Positions 43,687-52,995 of a stretch of 64,000 bases of DNA are shown here, piece after piece; positions within the stretch are counted from its first letter, which is position 1; each line of letters starts with the position of its first letter. Position numbers and translations under genes: made by a program. The notes under the pieces were generated by a model. The model saw only the letters and a list, made by a program, of their open reading frames with translations, had not been told where the DNA came from and did no database searches. The stretch comes from Stenotrophomonas sp. NA06056 (GTDB lineage Bacteria; Pseudomonadota; Gammaproteobacteria; Xanthomonadales; Xanthomonadaceae): the NCBI RefSeq assembly GCF_013364355.1, contig NZ_CP054931.1, forward strand, positions 4,143,501 to 4,207,500. Direction: 5' to 3'.

Positions 43687-45102
43687 ATGACGCCTCCTGC
43701 TGCCGGCCGCCGCCTGAAACACCCCAACCGGACCTGGGTTCGCCCCTTCCGTGAGGGCGCCGGACCGCTGTACCTGCAGATCGCCCAGCAGGTGCGCGAG
43801 GCGGTGGATGACGGTGTGCTGCGCCCCGGCGACCGCCTGCCGCCACAGCGTGACCTGGCCCAGCAGGTGGGCGTGGACCTGACCACGGTCACCCGCGCCT
43901 TCGCCGAACTGCGCCAGGCCGGGCTGCTGGATGCACAGGGGGCCGGCGGCACCTTCATCGCGATGTCCGCCGGCAACCGCAGCACCTCGGTCGACCTGAG
44001 CATGAACATCCCGCCGCTGCTGGGCAGCGCGCCGTTCGCACAGGGCATGGAGGCCGGTTTCCAGCACCTGGGCCAGCAGCTGGGCCAAGGCGAGCTGATG
44101 AGCTACCACGTCGGCGCCGGCAGCCGCGACGACCGTGCGGCGGCCGTGCAATGGCTGGCGCCGATCCTCGGCCCGGTGGGCGCCGAGCGGGTGGTGATCT
44201 GCCCCGGCGCGCAGACGGCGCTGTGCGCGCTGATCCTTGCGCGCACCCAGCCCGGCGAACTGATTGCCGCCGAACAACTGACTTATCCGGGCCTGCTGGC
44301 CGCCGCGCGGGTGCTGCAGCGGGGCGTGGTGCCGGTGGCGATGGATGCCGAGGGCATGCTGCCCGACGCACTGGAGGAGGCCTGCCAGCTGCGCCGGCCG
44401 CGCCTGCTGTACCTGGTGCCCACGATCCAGAACCCGACCACGGCGACGATGTCGGCGCAGCGCCGGCAGGCTCTGCTGGCGGTCGCGCGGCGGCACGATA
44501 TGACCGTGATCGAAGACGATCCCTACTGGCTGCTGGCCGGCGATGCCGCGCCGCCGCTGGCCGCGCTCGTCGACGGTGGCTGCCCGGTCTATTACATCTC
44601 CACCCTGTCCAAGTGCCTGGCCCCCGGCCTGCGCACGGCCTACCTGGTGGTGCCGGCCGGCGAGCCGATGGAGCCGGTGCTGGACGCCCTGCGCGCCATC
44701 GCGCTGATGCCTACCCAGTCGATGGTGGCCGTGGCCTCGCACTGGATCCGTACTGGCCAGGCGCAGGCGATGGTGCAGCGCTTCCAGCAGGAACTGCGCG
44801 AGCGCCAGGCCATCGCCGCCCGCTACCTGCCGGCCCCCCGCCAGGCGCATCCGGCCGGCCTGCATGTGTGGCTGCCGTTGCCGCCGCGGCTGGACCAGTA
44901 CCGCCTGATCCAGGCTGCGCAGGAACAGGGCCTGGGCATCGCCAGCTCCGACGCCTTCAGCGTGGAAGAGCCGCCGCCGGGCAACGCCATCCGCCTGTCA
45001 CTGGGCGGCGCCGTAGACCAGGACGCATTGGCCGGGGCGCTGGCCAAGCTGAACGAGATCCTGTCCGAGGCGCCCGACGCACGGCATTCCGCGATCGTCT
45101 GA
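43687..45102 (+). CDS. MocR-type regulator (GntR HTH fused to class I aminotransferase fold)
   Basis: A 471-residue regulator. Residues ~25-95 hold a winged GntR domain (GPLYLQIAQQVREAVDDGVL, LPPQRDLAQQVGVDLTTVTR). The rest is a PLP-enzyme fold with LVPTIQNPTTATMS, VIEDDPYWLLAG and the PLP lysine in ISTLSKCLAPGLRTAY. Such proteins sense PLP or amino compounds and bind direct or inverted repeats. The start at 43687 is preferred because a frame start at 43648 lies inside the palindrome. It is divergent from cyoA. Confidence 0.9.
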   Translation: MTPPAAGRRLKHPNRTWVRPFREGAGPLYLQIAQQVREAVDDGVLRPGDRLPPQRDLAQQVGVDLTTVTRAFAELRQAGLLDAQGAGGTFIAMSAGNRSTSVDLSMNIPPLLGSAPFAQGMEAGFQHLGQQLGQGELMSYHVGAGSRDDRAAAVQWLAPILGPVGAERVVICPGAQTALCALILARTQPGELIAAEQLTYPGLLAAARVLQRGVVPVAMDAEGMLPDALEEACQLRRPRLLYLVPTIQNPTTATMSAQRRQALLAVARRHDMTVIEDDPYWLLAGDAAPPLAALVDGGCPVYYISTLSKCLAPGLRTAYLVVPAGEPMEPVLDALRAIALMPTQSMVAVASHWIRTGQAQAMVQRFQQELRERQAIAARYLPAPRQAHPAGLHVWLPLPPRLDQYRLIQAAQEQGLGIASSDAFSVEEPPPGNAIRLSLGGAVDQDALAGALAKLNEILSEAPDARHSAIV

Positions 45103-45122
45103 GTCACCCCGTGAGCCATAAC

Positions 45123-45154
45123 CATACAAGATGATATCTTGTATGCAATGTATG
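45123..45154. promoter_or_regulatory. Palindrome CATACAAGAT-n3-ATCTTGTATG plus half-site
   Basis: A perfect 10-bp inverted repeat (45123-45145) with an extra ATGTATGG half-site directly after, 21 bases before the first gene of the downstream operon. Strongly similar to 43627-43651. Confidence 0.7.
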
Positions 45155-45174
45155 GACCGAGGGACGTGCCGCCA

Positions 45175-45435
45175 ATGGCCGCCGACAGATTGAAGTTCCA
45201 CCTGGTGATGGCCGGCTGCGGCGGCTTCGTCGTGCTGATGCTGGCCGCCCTGGCCTGGGTCTGCCTGCAACCGCAGACCGTGGATGTGCAGGCCGCCGAG
45301 CGCCACGCCATCGAACAGTGCCTGCATCGCAGCGAGGACACGGCGCGCAGCGAGATCCAGCGCCGCGCCCAGGCTGACTCCTGCCGCGAGATGCGCAAGC
45401 AGTACGTACACAAGTTCGGCCAGGACGGCACCTGA
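45175..45435 (+). CDS. Small membrane-anchored hypothetical protein
   Basis: An 86-residue protein with one N-terminal membrane helix (FVVLMLAALAWVCL) and a charged helical tail (ERHAIEQCLHRSEDTARSEI). First gene of a three-gene unit whose promoter carries the MocR-like palindrome; the next gene starts at the stop codon (TGATG). I do not know the family. The frame could begin at 45139, but that lies inside the palindrome. Confidence 0.6.
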   Translation: MAADRLKFHLVMAGCGGFVVLMLAALAWVCLQPQTVDVQAAERHAIEQCLHRSEDTARSEIQRRAQADSCREMRKQYVHKFGQDGT

Positions 45436-46037
45436 TGGGCGCAACCGCGCCGGGTCCACGCCGTTCGATGCTGCCCCTGATGATCGCCCTCGCCTGCCTG
45501 TTCATGGCCGGCGTGGCGGCGGCACTGTGGCAGTACTTCGGCTATGGCGAGCAGTCCACATTCGCCGAACAGGCCATCGTCTTCGATGACTCGCAGTTGC
45601 GCTTGCCGGCAGAGTTGGCCGGCGACACCGGCCGCATCCGCGTGGTGCATTTCTGGGACCCTGCCTGCGGCGTGTGCAACCGCGAAACCGGTGCGCACCT
45701 CAGTTATCTGATCAGCATGTACCGCCGCGCCGGTATCGACTTCTATGCGATCCGTCGCCCCGGCACGCAGGGTGATCTGCCCGAGCCGCTACGCAACAAG
45801 GTCATCAACCTGCCGACCATCGACGGCATCGAGAACATTCCGGCCAGCCCGGCGGTGGCGATCTGGGACCGCCAGGGCCACCTGGCCTATGCCGGCCCGT
45901 ACAGCATCGGCATGGTCTGCAATTCGGCCAACAGCTTCGTCGAACCGTTGCTGGACAAACTGGTGCGCGGCGAAACCGTGCGCCCGAAAGGACTGCTTGC
46001 CGTGGGCTGCTATTGCCCGTGGCAGGCCAAGCGCTGA
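45435..46037 (+). CDS. Thioredoxin-like membrane-anchored protein (DUF6436-like)
   Basis: A 200-residue protein. An N-terminal anchor (LPLMIALACLFMAGVAAALW) is followed by a periplasmic thioredoxin fold with the redox motif CGVC in HFWDPACGVCNRE and the cis-Pro-type loop SPAVAIWDRQG. A C-terminal CYCPW adds two more Cys. It likely handles disulfides in the periplasm. Coupled to the genes on either side. Confidence 0.7.
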   Translation: MGATAPGPRRSMLPLMIALACLFMAGVAAALWQYFGYGEQSTFAEQAIVFDDSQLRLPAELAGDTGRIRVVHFWDPACGVCNRETGAHLSYLISMYRRAGIDFYAIRRPGTQGDLPEPLRNKVINLPTIDGIENIPASPAVAIWDRQGHLAYAGPYSIGMVCNSANSFVEPLLDKLVRGETVRPKGLLAVGCYCPWQAKR

Positions 46038-46046
46038 GGACGCGCG

Positions 46047-47576
46047 ATGACATCACCGACGCTGGCGGGTGCAGCCGCCACAAACAACAACGGCGGTCAC
46101 CTGTCCGAACCGACCGATGGTTATGGACAGGCTCCCGCCGTTGGAAGCAACGATACGCCCCGACATCCTCCGTACATGCCGCGACCCGATGTCGCAGGGC
46201 CTGGCGTCGCAGGGCTGGGCTGGGTGCAGGACGTGCATGTGCACAGCGGTCCGATCTATCTGCGCATCGTCAACACGCTGGAACGCACCATCAATCGCGG
46301 CGGCCTGGCGCCCGGGCAGCGGCTGCCCTCGCAGCGCGCACTGGCGCAGCAGCTGGGTGTGGATCTGACCACGGTGACCCGTGCGTTCGATGAAGCACGC
46401 AAGCGCGGACTGATCGAAGCACGTGGACCGCAGGGCAGCTTCATCGCACCGCCAAAGGCCGGCTTTGACCAGGCCGTCGATCTCAGCATGAATGTGCCGC
46501 CGGTACCCGACGCCGATGCACTGGCGGAGATGCTGCGTCGAGGCGCAGCGGCGGTGCTTGCGCGCAGCAATGCGCCGAACCTGATGACCTATCACCTGGG
46601 CGGTGGCAACCCGACCGACCGCCACGCGGCAGCGCGCTGGCTGCAGCCGATGCTGGGCACGGTGGACGATGCACGCCTGCTGCTGACCGAGGGCGCGCAG
46701 GTAGCGCTGGCCGCGATTCTGCTCAGCCAGGGACGCGAGGGCGATGCGATCCTCTGCGACCACCTGGTGTACCCGGGCCTGCTGCAGGCCGCCGCCGCAC
46801 TGGGACGGCGGCTGGTCACGGTGGAGGGCGACGAACATGGCATGTGCCCCGATGCGCTGGCACGCCGGGCCCGGGAATGTGGCGCGCGCCTGGTCTACCT
46901 CAACCCCACCTGCCAGAACCCAACGGCGCTGACCGTGCCCACCTCGCGCCGCGAGGCGCTGGCGCGGGTGCTGGAACACGAGGGCCTGCTGGCGATCGAG
47001 GACGATCCGTACTGGCATCTGGCCGAGACCACACCCATTGCGCTGGCGACGCTGGCGCCCCGGCACGTATTCCATGTGGCCACGCTGTCGAAGGTGATCA
47101 GCCCCGGCCTGCGCACCGCGTTCGTGCAATGCCCAAGCGCCGCCCATGCCGAAGCGATGGCTGCGGCACTGCGTGCCACGCGGTTGATGGGCCACCCGCT
47201 GGTATCGGCCCTGGCCAGCCAGTTGCTGCTGGATGGTTCGGCGCAGGCGCTGCTGGTGCAGGTGCGCGAGGAAGCGCGCGAACGCACACGGATGGCCCGG
47301 TATCTGCTGGCGCCCTCGTTGCTGGAGCGCACCGATGGCCTGCATGCGTGGTGCCGGGTGCCAGCGCCCTGGAGCGATGCCACGCTGGTGCGTACGGCAC
47401 AGTTGCAGGGCCTGGCGATCGCGCCTTCATCGGCGTTCTGCCCGCCCGGTGCGCCGTTCGCAAGCGGGGTGCGGTTGTCGTTGGGATTGGCCGCGGACCG
47501 GCGGCAGCTGGAGAACGCGTTGCGGCGGATCGATCGGTTGTTGTTGTCCGATGCGTTGCCGGCAATTGATCGGTAG
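46047..47576 (+). CDS. Second MocR-type regulator
   Basis: A 509-residue protein with an extra ~65-residue N-terminal extension, a GntR HTH (GPIYLRIVNTLERTINRGGL, LPSQRALAQQLGVDLTTVTR) and an aminotransferase fold with LNPTCQNPTALTVP, AIEDDPYWHLAE and the PLP lysine in VATLSKVISPGLRTAF. It ends the operon, 9 bases after the thioredoxin-like gene. Similar in motifs to the MocR protein at 43687, so a duplicated regulator. The extension is Gly/Pro/Asn-rich and may be spurious; GAGGA precedes the chosen ATG. Confidence 0.88.
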   Translation: MTSPTLAGAAATNNNGGHLSEPTDGYGQAPAVGSNDTPRHPPYMPRPDVAGPGVAGLGWVQDVHVHSGPIYLRIVNTLERTINRGGLAPGQRLPSQRALAQQLGVDLTTVTRAFDEARKRGLIEARGPQGSFIAPPKAGFDQAVDLSMNVPPVPDADALAEMLRRGAAAVLARSNAPNLMTYHLGGGNPTDRHAAARWLQPMLGTVDDARLLLTEGAQVALAAILLSQGREGDAILCDHLVYPGLLQAAAALGRRLVTVEGDEHGMCPDALARRARECGARLVYLNPTCQNPTALTVPTSRREALARVLEHEGLLAIEDDPYWHLAETTPIALATLAPRHVFHVATLSKVISPGLRTAFVQCPSAAHAEAMAAALRATRLMGHPLVSALASQLLLDGSAQALLVQVREEARERTRMARYLLAPSLLERTDGLHAWCRVPAPWSDATLVRTAQLQGLAIAPSSAFCPPGAPFASGVRLSLGLAADRRQLENALRRIDRLLLSDALPAIDR

Positions 47577-47583
47577 GCGGAGA

Positions 47584-47712
47584 GCATCCACGCATGGCGT
47601 GGATCTACTGGTCGTTGCCACCCGATTCCAGTAGATCCACGCCATGCATGGATGCGGTGCCGACCAAGGTCGGCACCCACCAGGGCAACGTCGGTGCCAA
47701 CCAAGGTTGGCA
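47584..47712. repeat. Cluster of four REP-type palindromes
   Basis: GCATCCACGCATGGCGTGGA..CTAC (47584-47608), its inverted partner GTAGATCCACGCCATGCATG (47631-47655), GTGCCGACCAAGGTCGGCAC (47658-47677) and GTGCCAACCAAGGTTGGCA (47694-47712). All lie between convergent genes. Confidence 0.88.
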
Positions 47713-47732
47713 TCTACCAAAGCGGCGGCAGT

Positions 47733-49034
47733 TCAGGCCAACGCGGCCAGCGCTTGCACCAGCGCATCCATCTGCGCGGGGCGGGTGAACACCGATGGCG
47801 TCACCCGCACGCAGGCGCCGGAATCCAGGCCATCGCGATGCGTGGTGAATATCCGGTGCTCCTCCAGCAGCCGCTTCTGCAGCGCCTGGTTCTCTTCCAC
47901 CGAGGCATGGCCACGCAGGCGGAAGCTGGCCAATGCGCTGGCCAATGCCGGATCCGGCGAGGACAGCACGTCGATATGGGCCATCTGCCGCGCCGGCACC
48001 GTCCACCGCTCACGCAGATAACGCAGGCGTGCCTGCTTGGAGGCTGCACCGATGCGCTGGTGCAACGCGATCGCCTCGGGCAGCGCGAGGTAAGCGGCGA
48101 AGTTGACCGTGCCGGTGTGCACGCGGCTGCCCACGCGGCCATCGTCGGTCTCGCCCATGTACGGGTCCAGATCCGCAACGCGGCCCCTGCGTACATACAT
48201 CGCGCCCACGCCCACCGGTGCACCGATCCACTTGTGCAGGTTGATGCCCACGAAATCCGCCTTCAGATCCGGCACCGCGTAGTCGATCTGGCCGAAGCCG
48301 TGCGCGGCATCGACGATCACATCGATGCCGCGTGCACGCGCACGTTCGGCGATGTCGGCCACGGGCAGCACCAGGCCGTGGCGATGGCTGACCTGTGTCA
48401 GCAACAGCAGTTTCAGGCGCGGCAGGCGCGCGAACGCCTCATCGTAGGCCTGCAGGATCTGTTCGCGGTCGGGAACGACCGGCAGCGCGATGCGTTCGAC
48501 CTGCACGCCACGACGCTGCTGCAACCAGCGCATGGCGTTGATCATGCTGTCGTAGTCGATATCGGCGTACAGCACCTGGTCGCCCGCAGCCAACCGGTTG
48601 TAGCCGCCGATCAGCGCCAGCATCGCTTCGGTGGCGCCACGGGTCAGTGCGATCTCATCGGCGCCAACGCCCAGCATGTCGGCCACCTGCCGATGCACCG
48701 CCATGTACTGTGCCGGGAACGCGCGGCGGCCGTACCAGGCGTTGCCGCGATTCACTTCGGCGGTGTGGCGCTGGTAGCTGGCCAGCGTCTCGCGGCCCAT
48801 CGCGCCCCAGTAGCCATTCTCCAGGTGATTCACTTCATCGGTGATGTCGAAGTGGCTGGCCACGGTGGCCCAGTAGCCTTCGTCGCGGGCCAGCACGTCC
48901 GGCGCCACGGTCGTTGCGGGAATCTGCATGGGCCCAGCGTAACGCGTGGCGCCCGCGGCAGGCAGTGAAGACAACGCCGCAGCGGCCGGCAGCAGCGCGC
49001 CGGCACGCAGCAGGGAACGACGGCGGCTGTCCAT
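47733..49034 (-). CDS. Class V aminotransferase-fold PLP enzyme with Tat-like signal
   Basis: A 433-residue enzyme, isopenicillin N epimerase-like. N-terminus MDSRRRSLLRAG resembles a twin-arginine signal, so it may act in the periplasm. PLP features: ALTRGATEAMLAL, DVIVDAAHGFGQIDY (Asp to the ring nitrogen), and the PLP lysine in VGINLHKWIGAP. Its ATG overlaps the stop of the TonB receptor gene (TGATG), so both are co-translated. The pairing suggests that the imported molecule, possibly a peptide or amino acid derivative, is processed here. Confidence 0.87.
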   Translation of the reverse strand: MDSRRRSLLRAGALLPAAAALSSLPAAGATRYAGPMQIPATTVAPDVLARDEGYWATVASHFDITDEVNHLENGYWGAMGRETLASYQRHTAEVNRGNAWYGRRAFPAQYMAVHRQVADMLGVGADEIALTRGATEAMLALIGGYNRLAAGDQVLYADIDYDSMINAMRWLQQRRGVQVERIALPVVPDREQILQAYDEAFARLPRLKLLLLTQVSHRHGLVLPVADIAERARARGIDVIVDAAHGFGQIDYAVPDLKADFVGINLHKWIGAPVGVGAMYVRRGRVADLDPYMGETDDGRVGSRVHTGTVNFAAYLALPEAIALHQRIGAASKQARLRYLRERWTVPARQMAHIDVLSSPDPALASALASFRLRGHASVEENQALQKRLLEEHRIFTTHRDGLDSGACVRVTPSVFTRPAQMDALVQALAALA

Positions 49035-51439
49035 CAGAACGTCAGCCGGTACTGCGCGTACACATTGGCGCCGTCGGTGTCATACGGGGCATTGCGCGAG
49101 TAGATCAAGCCGCGGCTGGCCTGGAACGTGGCCTCATCCGGGTAGCGGTCGAACACGTTGTCGGCACCCACGCGCAGGCTGTGGTGTTCGTTGATGCGGT
49201 AGCCCACGGCCAGATCGAGGAACGTCATCGCACCGAACTGCTGGTAGATGTCGCCCGTTGCGTTGCCGGTGGAATCGGTCCACTTGCCGTAGTAGCGTAC
49301 GCGCGCCATCAGCGACCAGGCGCCCACGTCCCAGCTGCCAGTGAAGCTGCCCTTGTGCTCGGGCAGGCGGTCTTCGAACAGCACGCGCTGGGTTTCGTTG
49401 GTGGCCACCGAGGTGCTGCCGTTGTCTACCCGGGTCTGGTTGTAGTTCCAGGCCAGGGTCAGCGTCATGCGGCCGGCGCCGAGATCACGCAGGTAGTTGC
49501 CGACCACGTCCACACCGGTGGTGGTGGTGTCGAAATCGTTGGTGAAATAGTTCACCGAGGTATAGCCCAGCGGATTGGGCGTGCCGGCCGGAATGGCGAA
49601 GCTGGCCGACTGGCTGAAGCGATCGCTGAGCTTGATCCGATAGACGTCGACCGAACCGGACAGGCCCATGTCGGTGCGCCAGGTCAGGCCCAGCGAGGCG
49701 GTGCGCGATTCTTCCGGGGTGAGCGGCTTGGCACCGAGCAGCTGTGCCAACGGATCGGTCGGCGACAGGCGGCCGCTGGTAAAGATCTGCAGCGTGCGCG
49801 TGTCCAAGCCCTGGGTCGTGCTGGTGGTGTTGAGCTGGGCCGGCGTTGGTGCACGGAAGCCGGTGGAGACGGTGCCGCGCAGCGCAACATCCGGGGTGAT
49901 CGCAAAGCGCGCCGACAGTTTGCCGTCCACCGTGCTGCCGAAGCTGGAGAAGTCTTCATAACGGCCGGCCGCACCGATGCTCCAGCGCTCGCCCAGCGGC
50001 ACTTCCATGTCTACGTAGGCCGCCTTGCTGCGCTGATCCCACGTTCCCGCCTGGCTGGCCGAGAAGCCCGGCGCGCCGTTGGCATTGGCTTCCAGCCCCG
50101 CCGCTGCGCCCGGGCCCACCGCGTACGAAGCCGCATCGCCGGCGCGCACCTGATAGGTTTCCTGTCGGAACTCGGCCCCGAAGGCGACGTTGATGGGCTT
50201 GGACAGCGCGGCCACGTCCCATTCGTAGTTGAAGTCCGCATTGGCATTCTTCTCGGTCTGGGTCAGGCGACCGAGATCGAATGCGGTCGGACTGTTGGGA
50301 CCCAGCGATGCGTTGATCGAATTCTTCAGGCTGTAGTCGATGGCGTTGCGGCCATATGAGGCGCTCAGGTCCCAGCGCAGCTTCGGCGTGATCTCGCCGC
50401 GCAGGCCGGCCACCAGCTGCAGGTCGTTCTGCACGTTGCCGTACTGCGGGCTGAAGCCCACCGGGTAGATCGAACGCAGGTTCCAGCCGGGGAAGATCGC
50501 GGTGGTGCGATAAGCGCCGGTGGTGGTATCGGGATTGCGCCAGTTGAAATCGCTGACACCGTCGCTGTGGCTGTACAGGCCGAAGGCGTAGATCTCCAGC
50601 GTATCGCTGGCGTTGGCCTTCAGGTTGAAGCCCACGCGACGGCTTTCCAGTTCCGGCTGGCCCCAGCGCTGCACCGGGTTGGGCACCTCCAGTTCGGGGT
50701 GCGCGGCCTGGAATGCGATGGCATCCGGACGCTGGCGGGTGCGCGAGGTGGCGTCGGAGTTCGATGATTCGGCGAACAGGGCCAGGCTGCCGTAGTCCCC
50801 CAGTGCCCAGCCAGTGCGTGCACTGAAGTCACGCGAGCGGCCATCGCCCTGCGCGTACTGCGAATAGCCCGCGGTGATCTCGGTGCCCGGGCTGTCTTCC
50901 AGGATGATGTTGATGACGCCAGCGATAGCGTCCGAGCCGTACTGCGCCGACGCGCCATCGCGCAGCACTTCGATGCGCTTGATCGCGCTGGTCGGGATCT
51001 GTGCCAGGTCCGCTGCCTGCGCGCCACGGTTGCCCAGCAGGGCGCTGCGGTGGAAGCGACGGCCGTTGACCAGCACCAGGGTCTGGTCCGGCGACAGGCC
51101 ACGCAGCGTGGCCGGGCGCACGAACACCTGGCCATCGGCCATCGGCAGGCGCTGCACCACAAATGAGGGCACCAACTGTGCCAGCACGTCCTTCAGGTCG
51201 GTGGAATCGACCGACTGGATGTCCTGCTTGGTGAACACGTCCACCGGCGCCAGGGTTTCAAACTGGGTGCGGTTGGAGGCACGGGTACCGGTGACCAGCA
51301 TCGCGTCGAGCTGGGTGGGCGCGGCATGGTTGCCACTGCTGCTGGTGTCTGTCGTCCCGGCATCTGCTGCGATCGCGCCTCCTGCGCTGACCATGGAAAG
51401 AGCAAGGAGGATGGAACGCGACAGCTTCGAACGATGCAC
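49034..51439 (-). CDS. TonB-dependent receptor (plug and barrel)
   Basis: An 801-residue receptor. GTG 51439 is chosen: GGAG is 8 bases upstream, and it begins a signal peptide (HRSKLSRSILLALSMVSAGG). The plug includes TLVLVNGRRFHRSALLG and RIEVLRDGASAQYGSDAIAG, typical of the Oar/BtuB-like group in xanthomonads, and the barrel ends ANVYAQYRLTF. Upstream GTG at 51460 is possible. Coupled with the class V aminotransferase. Confidence 0.87.
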   Translation of the reverse strand: MHRSKLSRSILLALSMVSAGGAIAADAGTTDTSSSGNHAAPTQLDAMLVTGTRASNRTQFETLAPVDVFTKQDIQSVDSTDLKDVLAQLVPSFVVQRLPMADGQVFVRPATLRGLSPDQTLVLVNGRRFHRSALLGNRGAQAADLAQIPTSAIKRIEVLRDGASAQYGSDAIAGVINIILEDSPGTEITAGYSQYAQGDGRSRDFSARTGWALGDYGSLALFAESSNSDATSRTRQRPDAIAFQAAHPELEVPNPVQRWGQPELESRRVGFNLKANASDTLEIYAFGLYSHSDGVSDFNWRNPDTTTGAYRTTAIFPGWNLRSIYPVGFSPQYGNVQNDLQLVAGLRGEITPKLRWDLSASYGRNAIDYSLKNSINASLGPNSPTAFDLGRLTQTEKNANADFNYEWDVAALSKPINVAFGAEFRQETYQVRAGDAASYAVGPGAAAGLEANANGAPGFSASQAGTWDQRSKAAYVDMEVPLGERWSIGAAGRYEDFSSFGSTVDGKLSARFAITPDVALRGTVSTGFRAPTPAQLNTTSTTQGLDTRTLQIFTSGRLSPTDPLAQLLGAKPLTPEESRTASLGLTWRTDMGLSGSVDVYRIKLSDRFSQSASFAIPAGTPNPLGYTSVNYFTNDFDTTTTGVDVVGNYLRDLGAGRMTLTLAWNYNQTRVDNGSTSVATNETQRVLFEDRLPEHKGSFTGSWDVGAWSLMARVRYYGKWTDSTGNATGDIYQQFGAMTFLDLAVGYRINEHHSLRVGADNVFDRYPDEATFQASRGLIYSRNAPYDTDGANVYAQYRLTF

Positions 51440-51581
51440 GGCTGGACTCCGGGAAGGCACGACAGGGCCAGGAGGGACCTGGACAAGGCGCGCAGTCTCG
51501 GCGTGGGATGTGAAGCAGCGATGACGTGGAGACGACAGTTGCAGCGGTTACGGTGCGGGTGCGGCCCGTACCGGGCGTGCG

Positions 51582-51968
51582 TTACCCGGCAGCGTCGTCG
51601 TCGAAGCCGAAGGTGGCTGGCCGCGCCGTGCGCAACGGGATGAACAGCGCGAGCGCGAAGACGACCAGGAAGGGGGCAGAGAGGAACGCCGCGTCGTTGC
51701 TGCCAAAGGCGATGAAGTTGGCATGCAGATCGCCGATCCACTCCAGCCGCATCAGCACCAGTACCAGGCCTCCGATGGTGGGGCCCGGCAAGCCACCGTG
51801 GCCGGCCATCAGCAGCGTCGGTGACAGCAAACCGGCCAGGAACGCGAAGCCGACACGGTACAGCCATGGATTACCGCGCCAGCGCGGCGCCCAGCGCCAC
51901 ATCAGCACCAGCAACGCCAAGGTCAGCAACGCCGGTACGACGAGAACCGCGATCACCAGTCCGATCAT
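51582..51968 (-). CDS. Hypothetical four-helix membrane protein
   Basis: A 128-residue inner-membrane protein. Helices: LVIAVLVVPALLTLALLVLM, VGFAFLAGLLSPTLLMAG, PTIGGLVLVLMRLEWI and APFLVVFALALFIPL. Ends with acidic GFDDDAAG. Unknown family, single gene between divergent neighbours. Confidence 0.6.
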   Translation of the reverse strand: MIGLVIAVLVVPALLTLALLVLMWRWAPRWRGNPWLYRVGFAFLAGLLSPTLLMAGHGGLPGPTIGGLVLVLMRLEWIGDLHANFIAFGSNDAAFLSAPFLVVFALALFIPLRTARPATFGFDDDAAG

Positions 51969-52154
51969 CCGACCGACTCCACTGCTGTGATACGGCGCGT
52001 GTTCTCTGGCATGTCCCTGGCCTCGATCGTGTCAATGAAGGCCGCATTGTTGCCGGTGCAACGGCAAACGCAAAGCCCCGCCACCGCAAGAACTGCTAAG
52101 CGCCCCACCCGTCCATCCGTTACGCTGCCGGGCATTCAAACCAGGGACAGCGCG

Positions 52155-52982
52155 ATGAGCGCGGCAGGCAAAGCGTTGTGGTACATCGAAAGCCATGCAG
52201 ACAAGCCGCTGGCGCTGGCCGACATCGCAGCCGCCGCGGGACTGTCTGCCTTCCACCTGTCGCGCCTGTTCCAGGCCCGCACCGGCACCTCGGTAGTGCG
52301 CTACCTGCGCGGACGCCGCCTGACCGCCGCGGCGCAGCAGCTGGCCAACGGCGCAGGTGACATCCTGCAGGTGGCGCTGGCAGCGGGTTACAGCACGCAT
52401 GCTGCGTTCACCCGTGCCTTCTGCGAGCAGTTCGGGCAGACCCCGGAGCGTGTGCGCGAGCGCGGTCTGGCGGAGCTGGCGCTGGTGCACGCGATCCGCC
52501 TCGACGACGCGCCACAGCCTTGCAGCGAGGCGCCCAGGCTGATCGACTGCACGCCCTTCCAGGTAGCCGGCATCGGCATGCGCCACACCCGCGACAGCGG
52601 CGGTGCGATTCCCGGGCAGTGGGCGCAGCTCAACCGCGAATGGCCAACGCCGGCTGCGGTCAGTTTCGGTGTGTGCTGCAACAGCGACGACGAGGGCGGC
52701 TTCGACTACATCGCAGCGCTGCCGGTAAACGCGCTGCCATCGGTGCCGGCGCACTGGCAGCGGGTGGATGTCCCTGCGCGCCGTTACCTGGTGGCCTGGC
52801 ATGGCAGCCATATCTCCACCATCCGCTCGACCTGGTTCTGGCTACTGGACCAGTACCTGCCTGCAAACAACCTCAGCCTGGCCAACGCGCCGGACCTGGA
52901 GCGCTACGACACCCGCTTCGACGAGCACAGCGGCCACGGCGGCGTGGAAATCTGGCTGCCGGTCGATCAACGCCCTGCCTGA
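52155..52982 (+). CDS. AraC-family regulator with GyrI-like effector domain
   Basis: A 275-residue protein. Two HTH units occupy residues ~5-100 (ALADIAAAAGLSAFHLSRLF; VALAAGYSTHAAFTRAFCEQ), followed by a GyrI-like small-molecule domain (VAGIGMRHTRDSG, FDYIAALPVNALP). Rob/Rma-like layout. A downstream hydrolase gene starts 13 bases after the stop and may be co-expressed. Confidence 0.87.
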   Translation: MSAAGKALWYIESHADKPLALADIAAAAGLSAFHLSRLFQARTGTSVVRYLRGRRLTAAAQQLANGAGDILQVALAAGYSTHAAFTRAFCEQFGQTPERVRERGLAELALVHAIRLDDAPQPCSEAPRLIDCTPFQVAGIGMRHTRDSGGAIPGQWAQLNREWPTPAAVSFGVCCNSDDEGGFDYIAALPVNALPSVPAHWQRVDVPARRYLVAWHGSHISTIRSTWFWLLDQYLPANNLSLANAPDLERYDTRFDEHSGHGGVEIWLPVDQRPA

Positions 52983-52995
52983 CCCGGAGAGACTG

